64,000 bases of DNA, taken from contig NZ_FWXD01000016.1 in NCBI RefSeq assembly GCF_900176275.1, positions 1 through 64,000 on the forward strand, written 5' to 3'. Shown piece by piece: positions 24,730 to 33,392 of this stretch (position 1 is its first letter; each line of letters opens with the position of its first letter). This stretch comes from Andreprevotia lacus DSM 23236. Lineage in GTDB: Bacteria > Pseudomonadota > Gammaproteobacteria > Burkholderiales > Chitinibacteraceae. The translations under genes and the position numbers were made by a program. The notes beneath the pieces are model-generated. The model saw only the letters and a program-made list of their open reading frames with translations. It was not told the origin of the DNA and made no database searches.

Positions 24730-26957
24730 ATGCCCTGCCCGCCGTTATGAATGGCATAGGCCAGCTCGGCGTTCTGGCGCTGGTTTTCCGCATCGATCTG
24801 CAGGCGGATGTTGTCCGACTGCGCTTGTGCCTGCGCCAGCGACAATTGCTGGCGCACGCCCAGCTCGGTCAGCTTGCCGTGCGCGGCCTGCGCCGCCAGC
24901 TCGCGCTGCAGCGCCAGCTTTTGCATGTGCAGCTGTGCATCAAGCTGTTGCTGTGCCTCATCGTGCTGCAACTGCATCTGCAGCCGCTCGGTCTGGCCTT
25001 GCTGCGCGAGCTGCGCCGCGGCAATGCGCGGATCGGGCGGCGGCGGTTGTTGCGGGGGCTGCTGCTGCGTGGCCTGGTGCAGCTGCGCGATCTGTTGGTC
25101 GCTCAGCACAAAGCGCGCCTCCAGCCCCAGCAGGCGGAACAGCTCGCCCAGCATTTCCAGATGCTTGCCCGACTGCACCATCTCCGGCACCTGCGAGGCC
25201 ATCTGGTAGGCCTGCATCAGGCGCTGGATCTGCTCGTCGCGCTGCATCAGCGCCGCCGTGCCGCGCGCAATCACCTGGAAATCGCCCTTGATGTCGGCGC
25301 GCTGGTTGTACTGCATGTTCCAGTTGTACCAGCGCGTGATCAGCGGCTTGGTGATCTCGTCGTCAAAGTTCTTCACGATGCGGCGCAGCACCGTATTGGC
25401 CGCGTTGATCAGGATGGTCATGCCCTGCGCGGTCTTGGTGGCCGTACCCTGCTGGCCGGCGGCAATCTGCGGCAGGCTGGTTTCCTCGTCGGTCAACAGG
25501 CGCGACAGGTTGAACAGCTCCAGCAGCGGGCCGATATTGCACGGCACGTCGAAGAAGTTGATCGCGCCGCGCACGTCGGCGTTCAGCTCGTCGGTATCCA
25601 CATACCAGGTCTTGCGCGGCCGTACCGACCAGTTGCCGTCCTCGGGCTTCACCACCCGCTTGTTGACGATGGCCTGCACGCCGGCCGCCAGCCCGCCGTT
25701 GTCCATCAGCATGCGCCAGGCTGCATTGGCCGATGCCTGGCTGCCGCGCATCAGGCGCGGAATGCCGATGCCGAACAGCGACACATCCGAGCGCTCCAGC
25801 ACGAACACGCTGTACGGCCGCTCGCCCGCCTCGTGCGGGTTCATGATGGCCTTCACCACCGTACCGTTGACGAAGGTCACGATCACGTCCAGATCGATCA
25901 GCTCGGCCGCATCGCCCTCGGGCAGATCAAAGCCGCAGGCGCGCCAATCCTCGACGCTGAGTGCGCCGTGGTACTCCCACACCTCGTAGCGGTTTTGCGT
26001 GGTTTCGCTCAGGCCGGCAATGCGGCGCAGCTCGCCCAGGTGGCCGGTAGTCACGCTCATGCGCTCGGCCCCGCCGGCCAGTATGCTGGCCACGCGGTCG
26101 GCCATCACGCCGGGCTGGCGTGACAGGTGGCGCATCTGCCGGGCCGTCAAAAACGAGCGCTCGAAAATGAAATCGCAATCCTCGATGCGCAGCGCCGAGG
26201 CATCGGGAAAGAAATCCCACAGGTTCACCATGCGCAAGGTGGGCTGCAGCGCGGTGCTGGGCCGGCCGACGTGCACCGTGGTGGCGCCGTCACTCAGCGG
26301 CTCCCAGCTCACGCGCTGGCGCGCTTCCACCACCGGCCCCTTGAGAATGCCGGTGCCGTAGATCGCCGCCTGCTCGATCACGTCGCGCAATACGCCGGCG
26401 TAATTGGCCTGATCCAGCTGATCCTGCATCTCTTCGGCCATGGCGCGGCAGCGCTTGTCGGCAATGCTGCGCGCCAGTTCTTGCGCCTGTTCGGGCGTGA
26501 GCTGCGCCGGGTCGACCTGCATGGCCTGCAGCTCGTCGGCATACAGCAGCAACTCGGGGCGCGGCGTGGCGTGCACGCCGTAGTTGGTATCGTCGGTCGG
26601 CAGCAGGATGTCGCACAGCCGGCCGATCAGCGTATTCACCTTGGGCCGGGTCAGGTTCACAAAGGCCTGGCTGCCGCCGACGCGGTCGATGCGTGCCAGT
26701 GTCTCGCGGTCATATTGCGAATTGAACTGGCGCAGGTCATCCAGCCAGCGCGCCTCCAGCGTGCTGCGCCTGGCCACCGTCTCTTCGGCCAGCTTTTGCA
26801 GGGTGCCGCCCAGCATGTCGATCGCGTCGTCGCGTTCGCGCTGCTGCTCCAGCAGCGCCTGCGGGTCGAGCACGGCGGTGTCCAGTTCCAGCAGCAAGGC
26901 CGGCGCAGCGCCGGCCAGGCCGCCCGGCAAACCCGGTGCAGCAAATGCGTTATCCAT
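24726..26957 (-). CDS. Portal protein, P22-type
   Basis: A 743-residue portal, near the length of P22 gp1. Early landmarks are RQFNSQYDRETLARIDRVGG, QAFVNLTRPKVNTLIGRLCD and LLPTDDTNYGV. A long helical C-terminus rich in Gln (HDEAQQQLDAQLHMQKLALQ) resembles the P22 barrel. The protein would form the ring through which DNA enters and leaves the head. The gap to the upstream terminase stop (27181) holds an R3-type repeat and no gene. Confidence 0.85.
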   Translation of the reverse strand: MDNAFAAPGLPGGLAGAAPALLLELDTAVLDPQALLEQQRERDDAIDMLGGTLQKLAEETVARRSTLEARWLDDLRQFNSQYDRETLARIDRVGGSQAFVNLTRPKVNTLIGRLCDILLPTDDTNYGVHATPRPELLLYADELQAMQVDPAQLTPEQAQELARSIADKRCRAMAEEMQDQLDQANYAGVLRDVIEQAAIYGTGILKGPVVEARQRVSWEPLSDGATTVHVGRPSTALQPTLRMVNLWDFFPDASALRIEDCDFIFERSFLTARQMRHLSRQPGVMADRVASILAGGAERMSVTTGHLGELRRIAGLSETTQNRYEVWEYHGALSVEDWRACGFDLPEGDAAELIDLDVIVTFVNGTVVKAIMNPHEAGERPYSVFVLERSDVSLFGIGIPRLMRGSQASANAAWRMLMDNGGLAAGVQAIVNKRVVKPEDGNWSVRPRKTWYVDTDELNADVRGAINFFDVPCNIGPLLELFNLSRLLTDEETSLPQIAAGQQGTATKTAQGMTILINAANTVLRRIVKNFDDEITKPLITRWYNWNMQYNQRADIKGDFQVIARGTAALMQRDEQIQRLMQAYQMASQVPEMVQSGKHLEMLGELFRLLGLEARFVLSDQQIAQLHQATQQQPPQQPPPPDPRIAAAQLAQQGQTERLQMQLQHDEAQQQLDAQLHMQKLALQRELAAQAAHGKLTELGVRQQLSLAQAQAQSDNIRLQIDAENQRQNAELAYAIHNGGQGI

Positions 26958-26999
26958 GTGTCTCCATTACCCCGGGCTGCGATGCACGCGGGTGAGTGA

Positions 27000-27170
27000 T
27001 TCAACGGGTGTCTTTGCCCGCCACCGATGCGTGGCGGCGGCGAGGGCGGGGGCGGGGGCGGCATGCAGGGCAGGCCATGCATACCGACAATGGATGCCCT
27101 CCCTGCGAGCCACTGACGAGCGGAGCGAGGCGCCCTCGCGGCGGCGAGGGCGGGGGGCGTGGCATCAAGC
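27000..27170. repeat. R3-type repeat between portal and terminase genes
   Basis: The ~220-bp gap contains GTGGCGGCGGCGAGGGCGGG (27031-) and then GAGCGGAGCGAGGCGCCCTC with GGCGGCGAGGGCGGGGGG (27117-27160), matching the first R3 block at 22368 and 59049. No gene is seen. Confidence 0.6.
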
Positions 27171-27180
27171 AGACGCGCGC

Positions 27181-28590
27181 TCAGTACCCCGAGTACGCAT
27201 CCCCCACCAGCGGCTGCCCGCCGGCCGGCAGCTGCGGCCTGGGCTTGGTGATGGCCTTGCGGCGCATCATCCACGCGTAGCGGGTGGCGCTCAGCCGGTC
27301 GTCGTTGCGCTTGACGATGCGGCCCTGCTCGTCGCGGTGATACAGGCGGAATTCGAACAGCCAGTCCTCCAGGTGCGAAAACACCTTGAAGCGGCCGGTC
27401 TGCATCATTTCCAGCATTTCCAGGCAGCCCGCCTCCACGCTGTTGCTGCCATCGGCAAAGGTGGCGCGCTCGCGCAGCAGCGGCAGCCCCTGGCGGCGAT
27501 ACTGGTCGGCCAGCGTCTCGCCGGTGCCCTTCTCGTGGTTCAGGCCGTCGTGCGGCCACGCCACCGGAATCCAGCTGCCGCGCGGCTTGATCGCGGCAGC
27601 GTGCACCAGCGGCGTCGTCTCGCGCTCGGCATAGCAGTCATACACATAGACCGTATCGCTATCGCGGTCCCACGCCAGCCACACCGCAGCAAACGGGTGA
27701 TCCCAGCCAAAATCGATGCCGCAGATGCGCGGCCAGTGCGGCGGCAGGCGGAACGGCGTGCACAGCAGCGATTCCTCCGCCACCGGAAACACCCGCCCGC
27801 GCCCCATGGTGGGCGTGCCGCGCGTGCGTGCATTGCGCTCGTGCACCGGGTAGCTGGCAATGATGCGCGCGCGCTCCTCGGCGCTGTAGTGATCCACATC
27901 GTCGATGGTCATGTTGATCACCACGCAATCGTCGTTGAACGGCGTGGGGTAAAAGCGCATCACCGTGCTGGACATGCCCAGCAGCGGCGTAAAGGTCAGA
28001 TACACCAGCCCGCCGGTGGCATTGGTGCGGGTGATCGCCTCCATATAGATATCGTGCGGCGGCTCTTCATCCAGCCACACCACGTCGACGGTATCGGCCT
28101 GCCACTTGCTGCGGCCCTGGTCATAGCTGTTGAGCTGCAACACCGACTGCCCGCCGCTGGCGTGCTTCACCACGATGGACGACACCGCATCGGGCACGCC
28201 CGGCTTGGATGCCACCTTGACGATGGCCGCCTTGGGGATATACCCCGTGCCGTGGCGCGCCTTATCCTCGGGCGGGCCCAGCAGCAGGCGTTGCACGCCC
28301 TTCTTGGTCAGCTCGGCCGATTCCGACCCGCACATCGCGCGCACCGGGCGATCAAAACGCCGCCCCTGCCACCAGTCCGGGTACTCACCCGTCAGGTGCA
28401 TGGCCATTTCTGCCGCGCCGGCATAGGTCTTGCCCAGCTGGTTGCCGGCCATGAACAGCCGCTCGCGGTAGCGCCCGCCCGCATCATGAAACGCGCGCTG
28501 GCGTGCATACGGCTGGTAATGCTGCAGCAAATGCTCGCGGCGGCGGCGGTCCAGCTCCTCCAGCAACAACAGCAGATCAAGCGTCGCCAA
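27181..28590 (-). CDS. Terminase large subunit (packaging ATPase/nuclease)
   Basis: A 469-residue motor protein that pumps DNA into the head and cuts it. The Walker A box is AGNQLGKT (residues 48-55), the Walker B box VVWLDEE (170-176), and the RNase-H-like nuclease begins at GIDFGWDHP (291-299) with later acidic residues (FADGSNSVEAG). The start MATLDLLLLLEELDRRRR overlaps the end of the small-subunit gene by 14 bp. It belongs to the Terminase_6/17 type common in podoviruses with P22-like portals. Confidence 0.9.
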   Translation of the reverse strand: MATLDLLLLLEELDRRRREHLLQHYQPYARQRAFHDAGGRYRERLFMAGNQLGKTYAGAAEMAMHLTGEYPDWWQGRRFDRPVRAMCGSESAELTKKGVQRLLLGPPEDKARHGTGYIPKAAIVKVASKPGVPDAVSSIVVKHASGGQSVLQLNSYDQGRSKWQADTVDVVWLDEEPPHDIYMEAITRTNATGGLVYLTFTPLLGMSSTVMRFYPTPFNDDCVVINMTIDDVDHYSAEERARIIASYPVHERNARTRGTPTMGRGRVFPVAEESLLCTPFRLPPHWPRICGIDFGWDHPFAAVWLAWDRDSDTVYVYDCYAERETTPLVHAAAIKPRGSWIPVAWPHDGLNHEKGTGETLADQYRRQGLPLLRERATFADGSNSVEAGCLEMLEMMQTGRFKVFSHLEDWLFEFRLYHRDEQGRIVKRNDDRLSATRYAWMMRRKAITKPRPQLPAGGQPLVGDAYSGY

Positions 28591-29191
28591 GGGCGTTGTC
28601 CTCCAGCAAGGCGCGCACGCGCTCGTGCAGCTGCGCCTGCGTCAGCCCCGCATACGGGTTCTGCTCGCGCGGCTCGTCCACACTCAGCGCCTGCCGCTCC
28701 ACATTCACCAGCTTGGCCAGCACCGTGGTCAGCTCGTTCAAGGTACCGGCATGGCCCGGCAAGGCCACCGCCCGCTGCATGCGCGTGCGGCGCGTGGCCG
28801 CCTTGTCATCCTGCGTATCGGCCTCGATGTCCGCCTCGATTTCGGCGCGGCACAGCATGCCCTGCTCCAGATCGTCGAACAGCCGTTCCAGCAGCGCCCG
28901 GCCCCGCGCCGCCAGCTTCAGATGATTGCTCACCAGCGCCACCGCGCGGTTGCTGGCATCCTCGACAATCTCGGCCGCGCTGCCGCCCGCCACCGGCCCT
29001 GCCTGCAGCTTGGCGCGCGTGGCCTGCTGAATCTGCCCGGTCAAATCGGGCACCACGCCGTGCTGCTTGAAATAACGCCCCAGCGACGTCGCCGGAATCG
29101 CCGTCTCCAGCGCAATGCGCGCCACCGGCATGCCAGCCCGACGCAGCGCCACCGCCCCATCCCAATCACGGGCCGTTTTGTTGCCGGTCAT
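28577..29191 (-). CDS. Terminase small subunit (DNA recognition)
   Basis: About 204 residues, starting MTGNKTARDWDGAVALRRAG at 29191 (an ATG two codons earlier at 29197 is also possible). The N-terminal region looks like a helix-turn-helix (MPVARIALETAIPATSLGRY FKQHG, residues ~21-45), used by small terminases to bind the packaging site. The remainder is helical (ALLERLFDDLEQGMLCRAEI). A terminator-like hairpin ends 15 nt upstream, so this is the first gene of the late transcript seen here. Confidence 0.75.
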   Translation of the reverse strand: MTGNKTARDWDGAVALRRAGMPVARIALETAIPATSLGRYFKQHGVVPDLTGQIQQATRAKLQAGPVAGGSAAEIVEDASNRAVALVSNHLKLAARGRALLERLFDDLEQGMLCRAEIEADIEADTQDDKAATRRTRMQRAVALPGHAGTLNELTTVLAKLVNVERQALSVDEPREQNPYAGLTQAQLHERVRALLEDNALGDA

Positions 29192-29205
29192 AAGCATCCC
29201 AAAAG

Positions 29206-29226
29206 AAAAACCCCGCCAGCGCGGGG
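29206..29226 (-). terminator. Terminator-like hairpin upstream of the small terminase
   Basis: On the minus strand CCCCGC CTGG-type loop GCGGGG (29211-29226) is followed by TTTTTCTTTT, 10-15 nt before the terminase start. Confidence 0.65.
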
Positions 29227-29261
29227 CAACCGTACAAGCGCTCTGCCTTGAAATGGACACA

Positions 29262-29510
29262 GCAATTGCACACTAACGAAATGGAGTTTAACAGCGGACT
29301 GATGCATATTCAGGTGTGTAACACATGATGAATGCACAGCGCCCAATACATGTGCAAGGCAGCTTGTTTCCTTGCGATGGCGGGTATCTTGATGCTGACT
29401 TGCTCACCAGATCAGCGCTACCACTGCACTGCAGACGCAGCAATTGCACGGTAGCAAAACAGAGTTTAGCAGTTTACCAATACACCATCAAGTGTGTAAT
29501 ATATGCCGAA
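29262..29510 (+). promoter_or_regulatory. Duplicated control region with GTGTGTAA sites
   Basis: Two imperfect copies 178 bp apart each carry GCAATTGCAC (29262 and 29440), then AGTTTA[AG]CAG, then GTGTGTAA[CT]A[CT]ATG (near 29314 and 29492). In the second copy ACACCATCAAGTGTGTAAT forms an inverted repeat between TTTACC and TAATAT, which could be a -35/-10 pair 18 nt apart reading right toward the 29708 gene. No credible gene lies in 29232-29707. Confidence 0.45.
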
Positions 29511-29707
29511 TGTGTGTAGCACCTACACCAAGGCAGTGATGCACAGGCCGTCAATCGCACAGTGAACTGGCCTTGCATCGCTCAATGCAAGATTCAGGAA
29601 TGGCCGACGATGTCCCCAAGCTTTCGCACCTGCAAACCACCTCGCGATGGTTCATATTGAGAAGGCTGCAGCAGGCTGGTCATGGCGATTTGAAACGAGG
29701 AGCAACG

Positions 29708-29959
29708 GTGAAAGTAACGATCAATAATTTAGACGTCGACGACATATTTCTTACTGTGACCGATCTCAATTCAGGCAGCGACAAACCCATTCTTGTGCGC
29801 GCGCAACTGGACTACGGCCAGCATCAGCTGCTGATGGTTGTTGCAGACCAAGCCGGTAGAGGACAAATCGAGTGGGTTGCCGAAGCGGCCAAAACACATC
29901 GAGCACGCATCGAGACGGTTTCCTTCAATGCCGGGGAAATCATCAGCGTGAAAACCTGA
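29708..29959 (+). CDS. Small beta-rich protein, diverged member of a local family
   Basis: An 83-residue protein started at a GTG with AGGAG six bases upstream (MKVTINNLDVDDIFLTVTDL). Its layout of alternating strands, D...S..PILVRAQL and a GRGQIEWVAEAA segment parallels the three proteins at 32650, 33029 and 33393, though similarity is weak. It has no signal peptide or membrane segment. The function is unknown. It lies just right of the phage late operon, on the opposite strand, downstream of the duplicated control region. Confidence 0.55.
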   Translation: MKVTINNLDVDDIFLTVTDLNSGSDKPILVRAQLDYGQHQLLMVVADQAGRGQIEWVAEAAKTHRARIETVSFNAGEIISVKT

Positions 29960-29996
29960 TCAATCTCGCAAACCGGCGCAGCGCGCCAGCGCTCAA

Positions 29997-30118
29997 AGCA
30001 GGCGCGCCAGCTGCTCGCGTTGTTCCACCAGAAAATCGATCAGCGCCCGTATCTTGGCGGGCATTTGTGCGCGTGAGGGGACATACAGATAAAAGCCCGG
30101 AAACGGCGGGCACCACGG
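29997..30118 (-). pseudogene. 3' fragment of a LysR-family regulator
   Basis: The minus strand reads PPFPGFYLYVPSRAQMPAKI then RALIDFLVEQREQLARLL and a stop. This is the usual C-terminal end of LysR-type regulators (F..YP..R.. P..R.FIDFL). The frame breaks at about 30118, and no N-terminal DNA-binding part is present. Confidence 0.7.
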
Positions 30119-30196
30119 CGCGCGTCAACGATGGCTACAACTGGTTCGGCCGCCAGCCGGAACAGGTCTTGTCCTACCTGGCCAGATACGTGAATC
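30119..30196 (+). pseudogene. Possible fragment of an IS91-like transposase
   Basis: The plus strand reads YNWFGRQPEQVLSYLARYV. I recall PEQVL.YL.RY. from IS91/IS801-type Y2 transposases. Only about 25 residues survive between the LysR fragment and an R1 repeat, so the call is tentative. Confidence 0.4.
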
Positions 30197-30199
30197 AAG

Positions 30200-30310
30200 A
30201 GCCGCCAACAAAACCCGGCTGGCTGCGTTGTACTCACTTGCCGTGCGTCTTGTACTGTCTGCGTTTCGCACGCCTTGTCAGCACCATTCCACTGGGTTTT
30301 GTTAGCCGCT
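30200..30310. repeat. R1 palindromic repeat, copy B
   Basis: A ~111-bp element beginning AGCCGCCAACAAAACCC and ending GGGTTTTGTTAGCCGCT, in the orientation opposite to copy A. Confidence 0.75.
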
Positions 30311-30491
30311 CTAAACACCCGCCCGCACCCAGCGGGCACCCCGGCCAAGGCCCCGGTCTAGCCGGGGTGCCCCTGCCAGCCCAAGCCCCCGGGGCGTAGG
30401 GCGCAATGAGCAACGCGAATTGCGCCGCAGGAACAACGCCCAAGGCAACATCACCCCCGCAGAAACCCCGGCGCAATGCGCTGCGCTTAGT

Positions 30492-30600
30492 ACCGCTAAC
30501 AAAGCACTGCTGGCGGCGTTGTGTCGCTGGCCGTACGCCTTGTACTGTCTCGTTTCGCATGCCTTGCCAGCACCGCCAAGCTGAATTTTGTTCGCGGCGC
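30492..30600. repeat. R1 palindromic repeat, copy C
   Basis: A diverged copy, ACCGCTAACAAAGCA to TTTTGTTCGCGGCGC. An R2 copy (GTAGGGCGCAATGAGC) lies just left at about 30398. The 30310-30650 stretch holds only these repeats and a CCCCGGCCAAGGCCCCGG-like palindrome. Confidence 0.65.
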
Positions 30601-30654
30601 TTATTGCCCCCTGCGCCACTACACCAGTTCAAGCAAGCAGCCGCAGCCCCCATC

Positions 30655-30845
30655 ACGCCGGCATCACCGTGCAACGGCCAGCACCACTCCAAACACCACA
30701 GCCCACACCGCCACGATGCACATCACGCCGATACCCAGCGGCTTGCCCCGGCACGGGTAATCCTTGCCCCAGCGCTCCTTCACCTGGCATACGGGCGGTT
30801 GGCCACGAAATAGCACACCAGCGGATACAAAACATCCAAAGCCTT
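30655..30845 (-). pseudogene. Degenerate 3' duplicate of the 31994-32428 membrane-protein gene
   Basis: This stretch closely matches 31984-32185 at the DNA level (CCAAACACCACAGCCCACAC, CGATACCCAGCGGCTTGCCC versus CGATGCCCAGCGGCTTGCCC, TCCTTGCCCCAGCGCTCCTT). Small deletions shift the frame, and the 5' half is absent. Confidence 0.7.
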
Positions 30846-30885
30846 GCCATCACCAACACATACAAAATCAAATATTACATCACAC

Positions 30886-30913
30886 TTGTATTATTGTAAT
30901 TTATTGTTAGGAT
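30886..30913 (+). promoter_or_regulatory. Possible promoter for the 31010 gene
   Basis: In a locally AT-rich patch, TTGTAT and TAGGAT are spaced by 16 bp. ACACTTGTATTATTGTAAT resembles the ACAC...GTGTAAT pattern found elsewhere. Confidence 0.35.
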
Positions 30914-31009
30914 TTGGATACGCACGTGCGCCAAGCATGCCGCAACAGGACGACCGTCCTGCGGCGTCGGTACCCGTCATTGCCCGCACCCGCAACCCAA
31001 GAGATTGCA

Positions 31010-31696
31010 ATGCAGATCGCCGCCAACTGGCTCCCCGCCAGCGCCACCGTCATCGATACGACAGCCAAAACACTGCCGGCCAATGCCGACGTACAAGCGG
31101 CAGTGGAAAAGCTGCACACGCTGCCCGAGGGCACGCCGCAGGGCACCACGGCGCAAACGGTGGAATACACGGACGAAGAACGCACACAATGGTTCAAGAC
31201 GCATATTTCAGACCCGCTGAACAATGCACGCACTTCGCTGGAAACCATCAAGGTTCGCCTCGATGCCCTGCAAAAGAAACTCAACCAGCAGCGCCCCGAT
31301 CTCGCCCATGCCCAGTGGGATTTCGCGCTCAAGGGCGGCAAGCTCAGCGTGGTCAGCAATGATCTGTCCGATCAGGACAAGGCCTGGCTGGAAGGCCGCC
31401 TGAATGCCGACAAAACCATGCAGCAGGCGGCCAGGACATTCAGCGATGCCGCCATAGGCCGCTATCAGCAAACGCCAGACAACCTGCGGGTGGCCACGCG
31501 CTTCAATGCCAACAATGAATATGCCACGGCCAGGCAGCAAATCGACGACGGCGCGCTGCGCCTGAAAGCCATCATGGCCGATTCCACCAATCTGGGCCGG
31601 CGCGGCCAGCAAAAAGTGGACGACGGCCACTACTACAACGCCATTTTCGTCGTGGGCGATTACCTCACCCCGACGAAAATCGATACCTACGCCTGA
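31010..31696 (+). CDS. Unrecognised soluble helical protein
   Basis: A 228-residue protein started at MQIAANWLPASATVIDTTAK, with AAGAGA just upstream; a longer frame from 30914 adds an Arg-rich leader of no clear sense. The middle is helical (LETIKVRLDALQKKLNQQRP) and includes GKLSVVSNDLSDQDKAWLEG. No signal peptide, membrane segment or catalytic motif is seen. It lies alone between repeats on the plus strand and is followed by an R1 copy. The function is unknown. Confidence 0.6.
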   Translation: MQIAANWLPASATVIDTTAKTLPANADVQAAVEKLHTLPEGTPQGTTAQTVEYTDEERTQWFKTHISDPLNNARTSLETIKVRLDALQKKLNQQRPDLAHAQWDFALKGGKLSVVSNDLSDQDKAWLEGRLNADKTMQQAARTFSDAAIGRYQQTPDNLRVATRFNANNEYATARQQIDDGALRLKAIMADSTNLGRRGQQKVDDGHYYNAIFVVGDYLTPTKIDTYA

Positions 31697-31820
31697 GCAC
31701 CATGCAGATTCCGGCTAGCTACAGCTTCATCGCCACCACCAGCCCGCTGCCCAAGGCCAGCAAGGTGCTCGCGCTGCCGCCCGATCCCGACGCGCAAGCG
31801 CCCCCCCAGGGCGCAATAAG

Positions 31821-31932
31821 AGCCGCTAACAAAACCCAGTGTAGCGGTGCTGGCAAGGCACGCGAAACGCAGACAGTACAAGGCGTACGGCCAGTGAGCG
31901 TAACGCCGCCAGCAGGGTTTTGTTAGCGGCTC
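31821..31932. repeat. R1 palindromic repeat, copy D
   Basis: A full-length copy with near-perfect ends AGCCGCTAACAAAACCC and GGGTTTTGTTAGCGGCT; almost identical to copy F and close to copy A. Confidence 0.85.
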
Positions 31933-31993
31933 CAAGCAACGCGCATTGCGCCGCCAGCACCGCAAAACCGTCCGCCTGCGCATCACGCCGGCA

Positions 31994-32428
31994 TCACCTT
32001 GCAACGGCCATCACCAGTCCAAACACCACAGCCCACACTGCCACGATGCACAGCACGCCGATGCCCAGCGGCTTGCCCCAGCCCCGGCGCGGATAATCCT
32101 TGCCCCAGCGCTCCTTTACATACTTGGCATGCGGCCGGTTGGCCGCGAAATACCACACCAGCAGATATGGAAAAGCCAGCTGCGGAATGGCCAGCATGAC
32201 CAGCACAACCAGCGCGCTGACGATCACCCACACTTTGGCCCGTCTTGCTTCCTCCTCGTCACCGATTGCCACCCAGTTCTTGTAGCCCAGGATGGCGCCA
32301 AACACCGGCGTGAACAGCAGGCTCCAGTTGCCGGCAGCGTCGGGGTTCCACAGCGCGGGGGCCTCACCGCCCTGCAACGGCGCGGTGCTCAGGTCGGCTT
32401 TTGAGGGTGCATAGATATTGTCAGTCAT
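31994..32428 (-). CDS. Inner-membrane protein of unknown function
   Basis: A 144-residue protein started at MTDNIYAPSKADLS (32428). It has a soluble N-terminus of ~35 residues and about three hydrophobic segments: LLFTPVFGAILGYKNWVAIG, VWVIVSALVVLVMLAIPQLA and IGVLCIVAVWAVVFGLVMAV. Between the last two lies a basic loop with KERWGKDYPRRGWGK. A degraded copy of its 3' end is at 30655-30845, so this locus has been duplicated. Confidence 0.65.
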   Translation of the reverse strand: MTDNIYAPSKADLSTAPLQGGEAPALWNPDAAGNWSLLFTPVFGAILGYKNWVAIGDEEEARRAKVWVIVSALVVLVMLAIPQLAFPYLLVWYFAANRPHAKYVKERWGKDYPRRGWGKPLGIGVLCIVAVWAVVFGLVMAVAR

Positions 32429-32649
32429 CGGGTCTCGCGGGCTGGGGCGCTTCAAAAATAAGCGTAGCCATTATAAGTAAAGGCATGCCGCTGCGCAGAA
32501 CAAACTTGCCATTTTTGTCAGTCATTTCAGCAACATACTGATATGCTGTACAGCTATTGGCGACAGGCTGGCAGTACCTGGTACGCCATCGGGCAGCGTA
32601 CCGGCACGGCGCGCTGCGCACCCCGGCAGTCCTGCACAGCGAGGGCAAC

Positions 32650-32952
32650 ATGATCTACGTTACCATCCGCAACAGCGGCTTCGACCCGTTTACCCTGTGG
32701 GTCTATGACGGCATGGACAGGCCTGGCAGTCCGCCCATTCTGACCAACACACTGCTCAATCCCGGCCAGCACGTGCGCGTGATGGCGCGCCAGAACAGAT
32801 ACGGCCAATGCTTCCTGTCCTGCACCGCGGACGACACGCGCACCGGATTTTCCCGCACCCAGGTACTGATGCAGCCCAGCAACCCCGTCATCGACTTCCA
32901 GTTCTGGCCACGCCTTACCACCCGCACTCCTGCGCTGCCGCAGCCGGGCTGA
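32650..32952 (+). CDS. Small beta-rich protein, family member 2
   Basis: A 100-residue protein starting MIYVTIRNSGFDPFTLWVYD at 32650, with GAGGGC upstream. It shares with the 33029 and 33393 proteins the layout of an N-terminal strand with RN.G, a D.G segment, a P-I-L box, a PG/PNQ-V turn and an Arg-Tyr-Gly-Gln-Cys-[FY]-[LI]-S strand. It is longer at the C-terminus (NPVIDFQFWPRL). No secretion signal. The function is unknown; tandem paralogs suggest a role that benefits from variety, such as immunity or binding. Confidence 0.6.
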   Translation: MIYVTIRNSGFDPFTLWVYDGMDRPGSPPILTNTLLNPGQHVRVMARQNRYGQCFLSCTADDTRTGFSRTQVLMQPSNPVIDFQFWPRLTTRTPALPQPG

Positions 32953-33028
32953 GCCACGCTGTGCCGGCCATCCCCGGCCCATACGGCAGCACCACCAGCA
33001 ACGTTAGCAACACCAAAAAGAGGACAAC

Positions 33029-33289
33029 ATGCTTGGCGTTTCCTTCCGCTACAGGGGGGCCAGCAGCATCAGCCTGTCAGCCCATGACGGCAATGCACAG
33101 GGGCACGCGGCCATCCTGCTCTCGGGCGTTCATTTGCTCCCCTTCAAGCCAGTCTTGGTGCGCCCGCGCCTGGATCGCTTCGCCCACTGCAGCATCTTCT
33201 GGTCGGCAAGAGACCTCCGCACCGGGCACGTCAAAACCGGCCATGTCACCGGCCCCTGGATACAGACCGTCGACATATGGCCTTTCTAA
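33029..33289 (+). CDS. Small beta-rich protein, family member 3
   Basis: An 86-residue protein starting MLGVSFRYRGASSISLSAHD. It is closely related to the next protein (33393) in order and length: both start MLG, have a D-G near residue 22, an LL-x-x-x-H-L box, a VRP-x-L box, SAR-[DN]-L-[RQ]-TG-HVK and a C-terminal T-[VI]-DI. Clearly a tandem duplication. An R1 remnant separates the two. The function is unknown. Confidence 0.65.
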   Translation: MLGVSFRYRGASSISLSAHDGNAQGHAAILLSGVHLLPFKPVLVRPRLDRFAHCSIFWSARDLRTGHVKTGHVTGPWIQTVDIWPF

Positions 33290-33293
33290 GCAC

Positions 33294-33377
33294 GGCTCAC
33301 AAAGCGCTGCTGGCTGTGCTCACTGGCCAGTACGACAAGTGAGCGTAACGCCGCCAGCAGGGTTTTGTTGGCGGCTC
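33294..33377. repeat. R1 palindromic repeat, copy E (shortened)
   Basis: A shortened, diverged copy (GGCTCACAAAGCGCTGCTGG ... GGGTTTTGTTGGCGGCT) between the two tandem paralogs. Confidence 0.6.
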
Positions 33378-33392
33378 CAAAGAGAGAACAAC

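Noticed and set aside
22210..24750. Long plus-strand reading frame of 846 codons
   Set aside because: It lies opposite the capsid and scaffold genes, is rich in His, Arg and Gln, and is a shadow created by GC-rich codon use.
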